Positions 26,477 through 35,067 of a stretch of DNA of 64,000 nt are shown piece after piece. The position numbers and the translations under genes are program-made. Positions within the stretch are counted from its first letter, which is position 1, and every line of letters starts with the position of its first letter. Under the pieces are notes generated by a model. The model ran no database searches. It saw nothing but the letters and a program-made list of their open reading frames with translations, and was not told where the DNA came from. Origin of the DNA: Inquilinus limosus DSM 16000 (lineage in GTDB: Bacteria > Pseudomonadota > Alphaproteobacteria > DSM-16000 > Inquilinaceae); assembly GCF_000423185.1 (NCBI RefSeq), contig NZ_AUHM01000020.1, positions 81,215-145,214 of the forward strand, in the 5' to 3' direction.

Positions 26477-26962
26477 ATGGCCGAGGTGACGGTGCGGCCG
26501 GCGAAGCCGGGCGATCGCGCGGCGCTGCTGGCGGCGCTGGTCGACATGCAGGAGTACGAGCGGGCGCTGCATGACACGCGGCGGCCGGGCAGCGAGACGG
26601 CGCAGCCCTATCTCGACTGGCTCGAGGGCCACGCGGCGGAGCGCGGCGGCGTGATCCTGGTGGCGGTGTCGGCCGACGGTGACCTCGCCGGCTTCTCCGC
26701 CGGCTGGGTGCAGCAGGACGACCTCATTTCCGAGACCTCGGATTCCAACCGCTTCGGCTATGTGTCCGACGTCTACACCGCGCCGGCCTGGCGGGGGCGC
26801 GGCGTCGCCGGCCGGCTGCTGGCGGCGATCGAGGCGCATCTGCGCGGCGCCGGCGTGGTGCGGATGCGGATCGGCGTGCTGGCGAACAACGACAGCGCCA
26901 TACGCGCCTATCGCAAGCACGGTTTCGATCCCTACGAGATGATCCTGGAGAAGCGGTTGTGA
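26477..26962 (+). CDS. GNAT family N-acetyltransferase
   Basis: A 161-residue acetyltransferase of the GNAT superfamily. The acetyl-CoA-binding motif A is clear (VSDVYTAPAWRGRGVAGRLLAAIEAHL, with the R/Q-x-x-G-x-G/A pattern RGRGVAG), followed by MRIGVLANNDSAIRAYRKHGF, the usual beta5-helix end. The acceptor substrate cannot be predicted. The start at 26477 has GGGGGAGCGG immediately upstream. It is divergent from the SPFH gene and convergent with the glycosyltransferase. Confidence 0.88.
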   Translation: MAEVTVRPAKPGDRAALLAALVDMQEYERALHDTRRPGSETAQPYLDWLEGHAAERGGVILVAVSADGDLAGFSAGWVQQDDLISETSDSNRFGYVSDVYTAPAWRGRGVAGRLLAAIEAHLRGAGVVRMRIGVLANNDSAIRAYRKHGFDPYEMILEKRL

Positions 26963-26969
26963 GCGCGCA

Positions 26970-26992
26970 GGCCGGGGAGCCAAGCCCCGGCC
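26970..26992. terminator. GC hairpin between convergent genes
   Basis: A perfect 8-bp stem GGCCGGGG / CCCCGGCC with a 7-nt loop lies in the 40-bp gap between the acetyltransferase and the convergent glycosyltransferase. There is no clear U-tract, but its position fits a shared transcription end. Confidence 0.5.
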
Positions 26993-27002
26993 CGCCTCGA
27001 TC

Positions 27003-28556
27003 TCAGCTCCGCGGGTTCGGCTGCGGCGCCGCCGTCCCGGCCGCCGGCGGGGTCAGCTTCACGCCCGGCAGCGTGCGGGGAAGGGCGCGCGGGTCGAGCC
27101 GCAGGTCGTAGCGCTCGGCCAGGAGGGCCGTGCCCATGATCAGGAGCCCAGTGCCGGACACGACCAGGAACGGCAGGTACCAGGCCAGGTCGGTCAGGAC
27201 CATGCCGAGCAGCACCGCGCCGGCCGCCGTTTCCGGAACGCCGCTGCCGGCGCCGCTGCGGTAGCCGGAGCGGCGCGAGCTGCCCTTCTTCGGCGTGCGC
27301 ACGAAGCCGCTGCGCCGGCCGAGGAAGGCCTCGATCACGCCGCGGGAGTTCGACAGCGACAGGCCCGCGTTCAGCGCCATGGTGGCGAGCATGTCCATGA
27401 CGGCCTGGCCGAGCCGCTCCCGCCGCACGGCGCAGCGGCCGGAGATCAGGAAGGCCGCGGTGCCGGAGATGCCGAGCACGGTCGAGACCACGCCCAGCGC
27501 GGTCAGCGCCACGGGCTGGTCGAAGCCGATGCCGAGGAACATCAGCGTGTTCACCATGGCGAGGGCGCCCAGCGGGTAGAACATGCACTGCAGCAACTGC
27601 AGGCTGACCGCGACCTTGGTCTTGCGCGGCAGGGCCGAGCGCCAGATCGTCGGCAGCAGCTTGCAGGCGACCTGGGCGAAGCCCTTGGTCCAGCGGAACT
27701 GCTGCACCCGCCAGGCGGCGATGCTCGACGGCAGCTCGCCCGGCACGGTGATGTCGGACAGGTAGCGGGCGCGCCAGCCCTTGAGATGGGCGCGCAGGCT
27801 GAGGTCCAGATCCTCGGTCAGCGTGTCGGCCTTCCAGCCGCCGGCATCGTCGATCGCGGCACGGCGCCAGATGCCGCAGGTGCCGTTGAAGGGCAGGGGC
27901 AGGCCGGTCATGCTGCGGGCCGGCTGCTCGATCCCGAAATGCGCGTCCAGCATCAGCGTCTGGGCGCGGGTCAGGCGGTTCTCGTCGCCGTTCAGATGCT
28001 CCCAGCGGCCTTGCACGAAGGCCAGGCGCTGGTCGTTCTCCAGCACGCCGACGGTGCGGCGCAGGAAATCCGGCCGCGGGATGAAGTCGGCGTCGAAGAT
28101 CGCGACATAGGGGTGGTCGGTGGCGGCCAGCCCGGCGTGCAGCGCCCCGGCCTTGAAGCCGGTGCGGTCGGTGCGGTGCAGCCGGTGGGCGTCGACGCCG
28201 GCGGCGCGCAGTTCCCGGATCGCCGCTTCGGCGATCTCACGGGTCTCGTCGACGCTGTCGTCGAGCAGCTGGATCGTCAGCTTGTCCTGCGGCCAGTCGA
28301 GCGCGGCGGCGGCGCCGAGGATGCGGCGCACCACATGCCGCTCGTTGAACACCGGAATCTGGATCAGGACCCTGGGCAGGTCGTCGTCATCCGGGGCTGG
28401 AGCCGCCTTCTGATTCGCCAGGCTCTGGCCCTGCGACTGATGGCGCCAGAAGGTGATCGCGAGCCAGAGGAGATTGCATGACAGGAGGCACAATAGCGTC
28501 AGCGCGATGGCGAGTAGACCGTATACGCTGAATTCGAAGATCTCTAAGGGGGTCAA
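27003..28556 (-). CDS. Membrane family 2 glycosyltransferase (cellulose/mannan synthase-like)
   Basis: A 517-residue GT2 enzyme with one N-terminal membrane segment (about residues 10-35) and several near the C-terminus, as in processive beta-glycan synthases. The catalytic motifs are complete: DD at 99-100, DAD at 155-157, TED at 247-249 and QQFRW at 285-289. It lacks a PilZ domain. The best general match is the CslA/glucomannan-synthase or BcsA-like group; the polymer made is unknown. The gene stands alone, with no accompanying BcsB/C/Z genes. Its start is close to the divergent 2-hydroxyacid dehydrogenase promoter region. Confidence 0.88.
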   Translation of the reverse strand: MTPLEIFEFSVYGLLAIALTLLCLLSCNLLWLAITFWRHQSQGQSLANQKAAPAPDDDDLPRVLIQIPVFNERHVVRRILGAAAALDWPQDKLTIQLLDDSVDETREIAEAAIRELRAAGVDAHRLHRTDRTGFKAGALHAGLAATDHPYVAIFDADFIPRPDFLRRTVGVLENDQRLAFVQGRWEHLNGDENRLTRAQTLMLDAHFGIEQPARSMTGLPLPFNGTCGIWRRAAIDDAGGWKADTLTEDLDLSLRAHLKGWRARYLSDITVPGELPSSIAAWRVQQFRWTKGFAQVACKLLPTIWRSALPRKTKVAVSLQLLQCMFYPLGALAMVNTLMFLGIGFDQPVALTALGVVSTVLGISGTAAFLISGRCAVRRERLGQAVMDMLATMALNAGLSLSNSRGVIEAFLGRRSGFVRTPKKGSSRRSGYRSGAGSGVPETAAGAVLLGMVLTDLAWYLPFLVVSGTGLLIMGTALLAERYDLRLDPRALPRTLPGVKLTPPAAGTAAPQPNPRS

Positions 28557-28795
28557 GATGGCCCGGCCTTTTCTTGCGTATAGTCAGTGTTCAAAACAGC
28601 CGACTCATGTCGTTGTTCCGTCATACTACCGTATCGACGGATCGCCGACATCAAACGCAACGGAACGTGGCACCAGCATGGCAGCCATCGGGCGGCCTCC
28701 GGGCCGGTCCCCTTGGAATGCCTTGAATCGTCGGACTTGTGCGATAGGCTGGGCGCCGGCCCGCCGATCCGGGGCCAAGGAAGGAAACCGCCGCC

Positions 28796-29731
28796 ATGAC
28801 CAAACCCGTCGTCCTCGCTTTGGCCGGCCTGATGCCCGGCCCCTTCGCCGAGCTGGAGGCGAACTGCACCGTGCACCGGCTGTGGGAGGCGGCGGATCGT
28901 GAGGAACTGATCCGGCGGGTGGCGCCGGAGGTCCGCGGCATCGTCACCGGCCCCGGCGTCTCGGCCGAGTTCATGGACCGGTTCCCGGCGCTGGAGATCA
29001 TCGGCAATTTCGGCGTCGGCTACGACAAGGTCGACACCGTCCACGCCAAGAGCCGCGGCGTCCGCGTCACCAACACCCCCGGCGTGCTCGACGACGAGGT
29101 GGCGGATCTCGGCCTCTTGCTGATGCTGGCGACGGCGCGGCGGCTCTGCGTCGGCGACCGCTTCGTGCGTGCCGGGAAATGGCTCGAAGGCGGCCTGCCG
29201 CTGGCCCGCAGCCTGCGCGGCAAGCGGCTCGGCGTCGTCGGCATGGGCCGGATCGGCCAGGCGGTGGCGGAGCGGGCAAAGATCTTCGGCCTGTCGATCG
29301 CCTGGCACGGGCCGCGGGCGAAGCCGGAGATCGACTATCCGTACTATCCGGACCTGGTGGCGCTGGCCCGCGACAGCGACGTGCTGGTGCTGTGCTGCCC
29401 GGGCGGCGCCGCGACCCACCACATCGTCAACCGGGCGGTGATCGAGGCGCTGGGGCCCGAAGGCATCCTGGTCAACATCGCCCGCGGCACGGTGGTGGAC
29501 GAGCCGGAGATGGTCGCGGCCCTGGTCGACGGCCGGCTAGGCGCCGCCGGCCTCGATGTGTTCGAGCATGAGCCGAAGGTGCCGGAGGCGCTGTACGGCC
29601 TCGACAACGTCGTGCTGCAGCCGCATGTCGGCAGCGCCACGGTCGAGACCCGCAACGCCATGGCCGACCTCGTCGTCCGCAACCTCCTGGCCCATTTCGC
29701 CGGCAAGCCGCTGCTGACGCCGGTGGTGTGA
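28796..29731 (+). CDS. D-2-hydroxyacid dehydrogenase (glyoxylate/hydroxypyruvate reductase type)
   Basis: A 311-residue NAD(P)-dependent oxidoreductase. The Rossmann motif GxGxxG (GMGRIG) lies at residues 149-154, and the catalytic residues Arg230 (NIARGTVVDE), Glu259 and His277 (LQPHVGSAT) are all present. NFGVGYDKVDTVHAKSRGVRVTNTPGVL is the typical substrate-domain block. It likely reduces glyoxylate, hydroxypyruvate or a related 2-oxoacid. GGAAGGAAA precedes the start. The 239 bp upstream hold the divergent promoter region shared with the glycosyltransferase and no other gene I can support. Confidence 0.9.
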   Translation: MTKPVVLALAGLMPGPFAELEANCTVHRLWEAADREELIRRVAPEVRGIVTGPGVSAEFMDRFPALEIIGNFGVGYDKVDTVHAKSRGVRVTNTPGVLDDEVADLGLLLMLATARRLCVGDRFVRAGKWLEGGLPLARSLRGKRLGVVGMGRIGQAVAERAKIFGLSIAWHGPRAKPEIDYPYYPDLVALARDSDVLVLCCPGGAATHHIVNRAVIEALGPEGILVNIARGTVVDEPEMVAALVDGRLGAAGLDVFEHEPKVPEALYGLDNVVLQPHVGSATVETRNAMADLVVRNLLAHFAGKPLLTPVV

Positions 29732-29754
29732 GGCGGAAGCCGCAACCACTCACT

Positions 29755-29840
29755 CGTCATTGCGAGCGTAGCGAAGCAATCCAGGGGCCAGCGCGAGCCG
29801 CCCTGGATTGCTTCGTCGGCTTCGCCTCCTCGCAATGACG
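29755..29840. repeat. Dispersed palindromic repeat, family C (CGTCATTGCGAGCG type)
   Basis: An 86-bp inverted repeat starting CGTCATTGCGAGCGTAGCGA and ending CTCCTCGCAATGACG. Inner arms are GCAATCCAGGG and CCCTGGATTGC. It fills the 123-bp gap between the dehydrogenase and the convergent RraA-type gene and could end both transcripts. This repeat type is common in alphaproteobacterial intergenic DNA. Confidence 0.88.
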
Positions 29841-29854
29841 GTTGGGGGAAGCGG

Positions 29855-30574
29855 TTACCGTCCGTTGGCCTTGCGCCAGGCGGCGAAGTCGAGCCTGGTC
29901 TGCTCCTCGGTCGCCGGGTAGAGGCCCAGGATCGAGCGGCCCTTCATCACCTCCTCGGTGACGAAGTCCTCGAAGGCGGTCATCTCCACCGCCTCCTCGG
30001 TGATCTCGTCGGCGATGTTCGCCGGGATCACCACCACGCCCTCGGCGTCGCCGACCACCACGTCGCCGGGGAACACCGGCACATCGCCGCAGCCGATCGG
30101 CACGTTGATGTCCAGCGCCTGGTGGCGGGTCAGGTTGGTCGGCGCCGCCGGGCGGTTGTGATAGGCGGGGATGCCGAGCTTCGCGATCTCGGGCGAATCG
30201 CGGAATCCGCCGTCGGTGACGACGCCGGCGACGCCGCGCTTCATCAGCCGCGCCACCAGGATCGACCCGGCCGAGGCGGCGCGCGGGTCCTTGCGGCTGT
30301 CGATGACGAAGACGGCGCCGGGCGGGCATTCCTCAACCGCCTTGCGCTGCGGATGGGCGCGGTCCTGGAACACGCTGATCGGGTTCAGGTCCTCGCGCGC
30401 CGGAATGTAGCGCAGGGTGAAGGCCTCGCCGACCATCGGTCCGGCCGACGGGTTCAGCGGATGCACGTCCTGGATGAACTGGTTGCGCAGGCCGCGCTTG
30501 AACAGCGCCGTGGTCAGGGTGGCGGTGCTGACGGTCTTCAGCTTGTCCCGGGTCTCGGGCTTCAATCCGGTCAT
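29855..30574 (-). CDS. RraA-family protein (HMG/CHA aldolase-like)
   Basis: A 239-residue RraA/HMG-aldolase family protein. The GGFRDS segment (the G-x-R-D pattern that places Arg and a metal-binding Asp in class II pyruvate aldolases) and GDVVVGDAEGVVVIP are present. Family members cleave 4-hydroxy-4-methyl-2-oxoglutarate-type or sugar-acid substrates, while others were named regulators of RNase E. Here it ends an operon with a lactonase and a sugar-acid dehydratase, so a retro-aldol step on a 2-keto-3-deoxy acid is the better guess. It is the last gene of the operon, 30 bp after the SMP-30 gene. Confidence 0.85.
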   Translation of the reverse strand: MTGLKPETRDKLKTVSTATLTTALFKRGLRNQFIQDVHPLNPSAGPMVGEAFTLRYIPAREDLNPISVFQDRAHPQRKAVEECPPGAVFVIDSRKDPRAASAGSILVARLMKRGVAGVVTDGGFRDSPEIAKLGIPAYHNRPAAPTNLTRHQALDINVPIGCGDVPVFPGDVVVGDAEGVVVIPANIADEITEEAVEMTAFEDFVTEEVMKGRSILGLYPATEEQTRLDFAAWRKANGR

Positions 30575-30604
30575 TCGGTCATCCTCGCGATGGCGGGATC
30601 GGCA

Positions 30605-31624
30605 TCAGCCGACCGTTGCGCCTTGGGTGCCCACATAGAGGGCATAGACGGACTGGCTGGCGGCCATGAACAGGCGGTTGCGCGCCTCGCCGCCGAAGCA
30701 CAGGTTGGCGCAGCGCTCCGGCAGCGCGATCCGGCCGATCGGCTTGCCGGCCGGGTTGAACACCATCACCCCGTCCAGCTCGTCGCTGCCCATGCCCCAA
30801 CCGCACCAGAGATTGCCGTCGACATCGACGCGCAGCCCGTCCGCGGTGCCCTTGCCGCAATCCACCGCCACGCGGCGGTTGGCGATGCCGCGACCGCCAT
30901 CGACCACGTCATAGGCCTGGATCAGGCGGTTCGGCTTGGCGCCGCCTTCGACCACGTAGAGGATCTTCTCGTCGGGCGAGAAGGCAAGGCCGTTGGGCCG
31001 ATTCAGATCCCCCGCGACCACGGCCAGCGCGCCGGTCTCCGGATCCAGCCGGTAAAGGTTGGTCGGCAGCTCCGGCTCCGCCTTGCGTCCCTCGTAATTG
31101 CCGAGGATGCCGAAGGGCGGATCGCTGAACCAGATCGAGCCGTCGGACCTGACCACGACGTCGTTGGGCGAGTTCAGCGGCTTGCCCTCAAACCGGTCGG
31201 CCAGCACGGTGATGGTGCCGTCATATTCGGTGCGGGTGACGCGGCGGCCCAGATGCTCGCAGGTGACCAGCCGGCCCTGGCGGTCGCGGGTGTTGCCGTT
31301 GGCGTTGTTGGAGGGCTTGCGGAATTCGCTGACCGCCCCGGTCTCCTCGTCCCATTTCAGGATCCGGTTGTTCGGGATGTCGCTCCATAGGAGATAGCGG
31401 CCGTCGCCGAACCAGACCGGCACCTCGCACCAGCGGCAGCCGGTGGCGATCCGTTCCACCGCGGCGTTGCCGATCATGTATTTGGTAAAGCTGGGATCCA
31501 GCGCCTGCACCGCCGGGTCGGGGTAGCGTGTCGTCGGGGCCCATTGGGCCCGGGCCGCGGTCGTGATCGATGCGGCGGCGATGGCGGCTCCGGCCATGAT
31601 CACCTCACGTCTGCTGCGGTTCAT
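30605..31624 (-). CDS. SMP-30/gluconolactonase family lactonase, exported
   Basis: A 339-residue six-bladed propeller lactonase with a Tat-like N-terminus (MNRSRREVIMAGAAIAAAS, cleavage expected after AARA). Key blocks are VPVWFGDGRYLLWSDIPNNR, PLNSPNDVVVRSDGSIWFSDPP and NRPNGLAFSPDEKILYV, which hold the Glu/Asn/Asp calcium site of this family. It should open a sugar lactone in the periplasm. It resembles the cytoplasmic SMP-30 protein at 44082-45002. The operon context (dehydratase upstream, aldolase downstream) supports a lactone-to-acid-to-keto-acid route. Confidence 0.88.
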   Translation of the reverse strand: MNRSRREVIMAGAAIAAASITTAARAQWAPTTRYPDPAVQALDPSFTKYMIGNAAVERIATGCRWCEVPVWFGDGRYLLWSDIPNNRILKWDEETGAVSEFRKPSNNANGNTRDRQGRLVTCEHLGRRVTRTEYDGTITVLADRFEGKPLNSPNDVVVRSDGSIWFSDPPFGILGNYEGRKAEPELPTNLYRLDPETGALAVVAGDLNRPNGLAFSPDEKILYVVEGGAKPNRLIQAYDVVDGGRGIANRRVAVDCGKGTADGLRVDVDGNLWCGWGMGSDELDGVMVFNPAGKPIGRIALPERCANLCFGGEARNRLFMAASQSVYALYVGTQGATVG

Positions 31625-31643
31625 GCCTGGTCTCTTGGGGTGG

Positions 31644-33386
31644 TCAGAAGATGTCGGGCTCGCCCACCGGCGCGCCGAAGCCGGTCTCGAGGAAGTCGAA
31701 GTCGCAGCCTTCATGCGCCTGGCGGATGTGGCGGTTGAACATCCAGCCGTAGCCGCGCTCGAAGCGGGGCTGCGGCGGCGTCCATTCGGCCCGGCGGCGC
31801 GCCAGCTCCGCCTCCGGCACCTCCATGTCGATGCGGCGGGCGGCGACGTCGAGGGTGACGATGTCGCCGGTGCGCAGCAGCGCCAGCGGGCCGCCGACAT
31901 AGGCTTCCGGCGAGACGTGCAGGATGCAGGCGCCGTAGCTGGTGCCGCTCATGCGGGCGTCGGAGATGCGGACCATGTCGCGCACGCCCTGCTTCACCAG
32001 CGTCTTCGGGATCGGCAGCATGCCCCATTCCGGCATGCCCGGGCCGCCTTGGGGACCCGCATTCCGCAGCACCAGCACATGGTCCGGCGTGACGTCGAGG
32101 TCGTCGCGGTCGATCGCCGCCTTCATCGACGGGTAGTCGTCGAACACCAGGGCCGGGCCGCTGTGCTTCAGGAAGCGAGGATCGCAGGCGCTGGGCTTGA
32201 TGACGCAGCCGTCCGGCGCCAGGTTGCCGCGCAGCACCGCCAGCGCGCCCTCGGCATAGACCGGGTTGTCGATCGGGCGGATCACGTCGTCGTTGTAGAC
32301 TTCGGCGCCGGCGATGTTCTCGCCCAGCGTGCGGCCGGTGACGGTCAGCGCGTCGAGATCGAGGTGGTCGCGGATCCGCGTCATCAGCGCCGGCAGGCCA
32401 CCGGCGTAAAAGAAGTCCTCCATCAGATACTGGTCGCCGCTGGGCCGGACATTGCCGATCACCGGCACCACCCGGCTGGCCGCGTCGAACTGGTCGAGCC
32501 CGATGTCGGCGCCGGCCCGCCGCGCCATGGCGACGAGATGGATGATGGCGTTGGTCGAGCAGCCCATCGCCATCGCCACCGCGATCGCGTTCTCGAAGGC
32601 GGCGCGGGTCTGGATCCGGGCCGGGACCAGGTCCTCCCACACCATCTCGACGATGCGGCGGCCGCAGGCCGCGGACATGCGGATATGGCCCGCATCCACG
32701 GCCGGGATCGAGGAGGCGCCGGGCAAGGTCATGCCGATCGCCTCGGCGATCGCGGTCATGGTGCTGGCCGTGCCCATGGTCATGCAGTGGCCGTAGCTGC
32801 GGGCGATGCCGCCCTCGATCTCGACCCATTCCGCGGCGCTGATGTTGCCGGCCCGGCGCTCGTCCCAGAACTTCCAGGCGTCGGAGCCGGAGCCGAGCAC
32901 CTTGCCCTTCCAGTTGCCGCGCAGCATCGGCCCGGCCGGCAGGTAGATCGCCGGCAGCCCGGCGCTGGTGGCGCCCATCAGCAGGCCGGGCGTGGTCTTG
33001 TCGCAGCCGCCCAGCAGCACCGCGCCGTCGACGGGGTGGGAGCGCAGCAGTTCCTCCACCTCCATCGCCAGCAGGTTGCGGTACAGCATGGTGGTCGGCT
33101 TGACGTAGTTCTCCGACAGCGACAGCGCCGGCAGCTCGATCGGGAAGCCGCCAGCCTGCAGCACGCCGCGCTTCACATCCTCGACCCGGTGCTTGAAATG
33201 GGCGTGGCAGGGGTTGATGTCGGACCAGGTGTTGATCAGCGCGATCACCGGGCGGCCGGCCCAGTCCTCGGGCGCGTAGCCCATCTGCATGGCGCGGGAG
33301 CGGTGGCCGAAGGAGCGCAGGTCGTCGGGCGCGAACCAGCGGGCGCTGCGCAGGGTGTCGGGCGTCTTGCGGCGGATGTTGGTCAT
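31644..33386 (-). CDS. IlvD/Edd family sugar-acid dehydratase
   Basis: A 580-residue iron-sulfur dehydratase. The three cluster ligands are Cys60 (INPCHAH), Cys128 (GGCDKTTPG) and Cys201 (YGHCMTMGT), a spacing like that of the pentonate dehydratases (L-arabinonate/D-xylonate type) of this family rather than branched-chain IlvD. GCSTNAIIHLVAMARRAG and the C-terminal ARMSGTSYG block are intact. It would convert an aldonate to a 2-keto-3-deoxy acid in the cytoplasm. It lies between the transporter genes and the lactonase gene, so the operon probably degrades an imported sugar or sugar lactone. Confidence 0.9.
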   Translation of the reverse strand: MTNIRRKTPDTLRSARWFAPDDLRSFGHRSRAMQMGYAPEDWAGRPVIALINTWSDINPCHAHFKHRVEDVKRGVLQAGGFPIELPALSLSENYVKPTTMLYRNLLAMEVEELLRSHPVDGAVLLGGCDKTTPGLLMGATSAGLPAIYLPAGPMLRGNWKGKVLGSGSDAWKFWDERRAGNISAAEWVEIEGGIARSYGHCMTMGTASTMTAIAEAIGMTLPGASSIPAVDAGHIRMSAACGRRIVEMVWEDLVPARIQTRAAFENAIAVAMAMGCSTNAIIHLVAMARRAGADIGLDQFDAASRVVPVIGNVRPSGDQYLMEDFFYAGGLPALMTRIRDHLDLDALTVTGRTLGENIAGAEVYNDDVIRPIDNPVYAEGALAVLRGNLAPDGCVIKPSACDPRFLKHSGPALVFDDYPSMKAAIDRDDLDVTPDHVLVLRNAGPQGGPGMPEWGMLPIPKTLVKQGVRDMVRISDARMSGTSYGACILHVSPEAYVGGPLALLRTGDIVTLDVAARRIDMEVPEAELARRRAEWTPPQPRFERGYGWMFNRHIRQAHEGCDFDFLETGFGAPVGEPDIF

Positions 33387-33432
33387 GGTGGGGTGCTGCC
33401 GTCTCGGAAGGATCGGTGGCTGGGGCAGGGAC

Positions 33433-34299
33433 TCAGTTCTGCAGCCCCCATCGTCGCACCGTCCGGCGCTCGATCGACCGGAAAATCACGTTCTCGACCA
33501 GAAGACCGATGATGATGACGGTGAGCAGCCCGGCGAAGACCGAGGGAATGTCGAGCAGGTTCCGGTTCTCGAAGATGAACCAGCCGAGCCCGCCCTGGCC
33601 GGAGGAGACGCCGAACACCAGCTCGGCCGCAATCAGGGTGCGCCAGGCGAAGGCCCAGCCGATCTTGAGCCCGGTCAGGATCGAAGGGAAGGCGGCCGGC
33701 ACCAGGATGCGGGCGACGTAGCCGAGGCCCTTAAGGCCGTAGTTGCGCCCGACCATGCGCAGCGTCTGCGACACGCCGAGGAAGCCGGAATGGGTGTTCA
33801 GCGCCACCGCCCACAGCACCGAATGGATCAGCACGAAGACCAGGCTGCCGGTGCCGAGCCCGAACCAGATCAGGGCGAGCGGCAAGAGGGCGATGGCCGG
33901 CAGCGGGTTGAACATCGCCGTCATGGTCTCGAGGAAGTCGGTGCCGACCCGGGTGTTGATCGCCAGCACCGTCAGCAGGGCGGCCAGCGCGATGCCGGCG
34001 GCGTAGCCCATCAGCAGGATCTTGATCGAGGTCCAGGCCCGCAGCGCCAGCGGGCCGCGGACGAAGCCGTCGACCATGGCCGAGAGCGTGTCGCCCAGCG
34101 TCGGGAACAGCAGCGGGTTGTCGAGGATCGAGGCGTAGACCTGCCAGATCGCGGCCAGCACCAGGATCAGCACGGTCTTACGGATGACGGGGCTGCCCCA
34201 CAGCAGCTCGGCCATCCCGAGCTTCCGCTCGACCGAAGCGATCTGGGCCGACGCGGCCGCGTCGGCCTCGCTCATCATCAGGATCTGGGCCTGGCCCAT
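33433..34299 (-). CDS. ABC transporter permease, SsuC/TauC type
   Basis: A 288-residue permease of the sulfonate/nitrate/taurine family with about six hydrophobic segments. The coupling-loop block GLKGLGYVARILVPAAFPSILTGLKIGWAFAWRTLIAAE is characteristic. The ATG at 34299 is chosen because GGGAG lies about 9 nt upstream. It follows the ATPase gene after 5 bp and precedes the dehydratase by 46 bp. The family usually moves small organic anions; the catabolic partners suggest a sugar acid here. Confidence 0.88.
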   Translation of the reverse strand: MGQAQILMMSEADAAASAQIASVERKLGMAELLWGSPVIRKTVLILVLAAIWQVYASILDNPLLFPTLGDTLSAMVDGFVRGPLALRAWTSIKILLMGYAAGIALAALLTVLAINTRVGTDFLETMTAMFNPLPAIALLPLALIWFGLGTGSLVFVLIHSVLWAVALNTHSGFLGVSQTLRMVGRNYGLKGLGYVARILVPAAFPSILTGLKIGWAFAWRTLIAAELVFGVSSGQGGLGWFIFENRNLLDIPSVFAGLLTVIIIGLLVENVIFRSIERRTVRRWGLQN

Positions 34300-34304
34300 C
34301 GCGA

Positions 34305-35066
34305 TCACTCCCTGTGTCCCGGCCCGGCGAAGAGCAGATCGTGGATCTGCCGCTCCAGCTGGCCGGCGCTGCCGTCCTCGGACGAGACCTGGTCGACGTC
34401 GCGCACCTCGGCCTTGACCCGGCCGGGATGCGGGGACAGCAGCAGGATGCGGTTGCCGATGCGGATCGCCTCGGCGATGGAATGGGTGACGAAGAGGACG
34501 GTGAAGCGCGTGTCCTCCCACAGCTGCAGCAGCTCGTCCTGCATCTGCCGGCGGGTGAGGGCGTCGAGCGCGGCGAATGGCTCGTCCATCAGCAGGATGT
34601 CCGGCTCCATCGCCATGCCGCGGGCGATGGCGACGCGCTGCTTCATGCCGCCCGACAGCGTGTGCGGATAGCTGTCGACCGCCCGGGTCAGGTGGACCTT
34701 CTCGATATAGGCCCGGGCCCGCTCCTCCGCCTCGCGCCGTGGCAGCTTCCGCGCCGTGCGCAGCGGGAACATCACGTTCTCCAGCACGGTCTTCCAGGGC
34801 AGCAGCTGGTCGAACTCCTGGAACACCATCATCCGGTCGGCGCCCGGCTCCTCGACCTCGCGGTCCTTGATCCGGATCGCGCCCTCGCTCGGCCGCATAT
34901 AGCCGCCGACCGCCTTCAGGAGGGTGGACTTGCCGCAGCCGGACGGGCCCAGCAGCACGAAGCGGTCCGACCGGTCGACTTGGAAGCTGACCCGCTCGGT
35001 CGCGGTGACCTGGACCGACGGTGTCTTGTAGCGCAGCGTGACGCCGCGGACGTCGAGCAGCGCCAT
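34305..35066 (-). CDS. ABC transporter ATPase, SsuB/TauB type
   Basis: A 253-residue ATPase with Walker A GPSGCGKST (about residues 39-47), Q-loop VFQEFDQLLPWKTVLENV, signature LSGGMKQRVAIARGM, Walker B ILLMDEPFAALDA and switch histidine in VTHSIAEAIR. These features place it with the nitrate/sulfonate/taurine importer ATPases. It starts 1 bp after the binding-protein stop, so translation is coupled. Confidence 0.92.
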   Translation of the reverse strand: MALLDVRGVTLRYKTPSVQVTATERVSFQVDRSDRFVLLGPSGCGKSTLLKAVGGYMRPSEGAIRIKDREVEEPGADRMMVFQEFDQLLPWKTVLENVMFPLRTARKLPRREAEERARAYIEKVHLTRAVDSYPHTLSGGMKQRVAIARGMAMEPDILLMDEPFAALDALTRRQMQDELLQLWEDTRFTVLFVTHSIAEAIRIGNRILLLSPHPGRVKAEVRDVDQVSSEDGSAGQLERQIHDLLFAGPGHRE

Positions 35067-35067
35067 C

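Noticed and set aside
28453..28902. 149-residue plus-strand frame between glycosyltransferase and dehydrogenase
   Set aside because: Crosses the starts of two well-supported divergent genes and encodes no motif.
31563..33512. 649-residue open frame on the plus strand
   Set aside because: Antisense to the IlvD/Edd dehydratase, whose three cluster cysteines and family blocks are intact; the product is His/Gln/Arg-rich noise.
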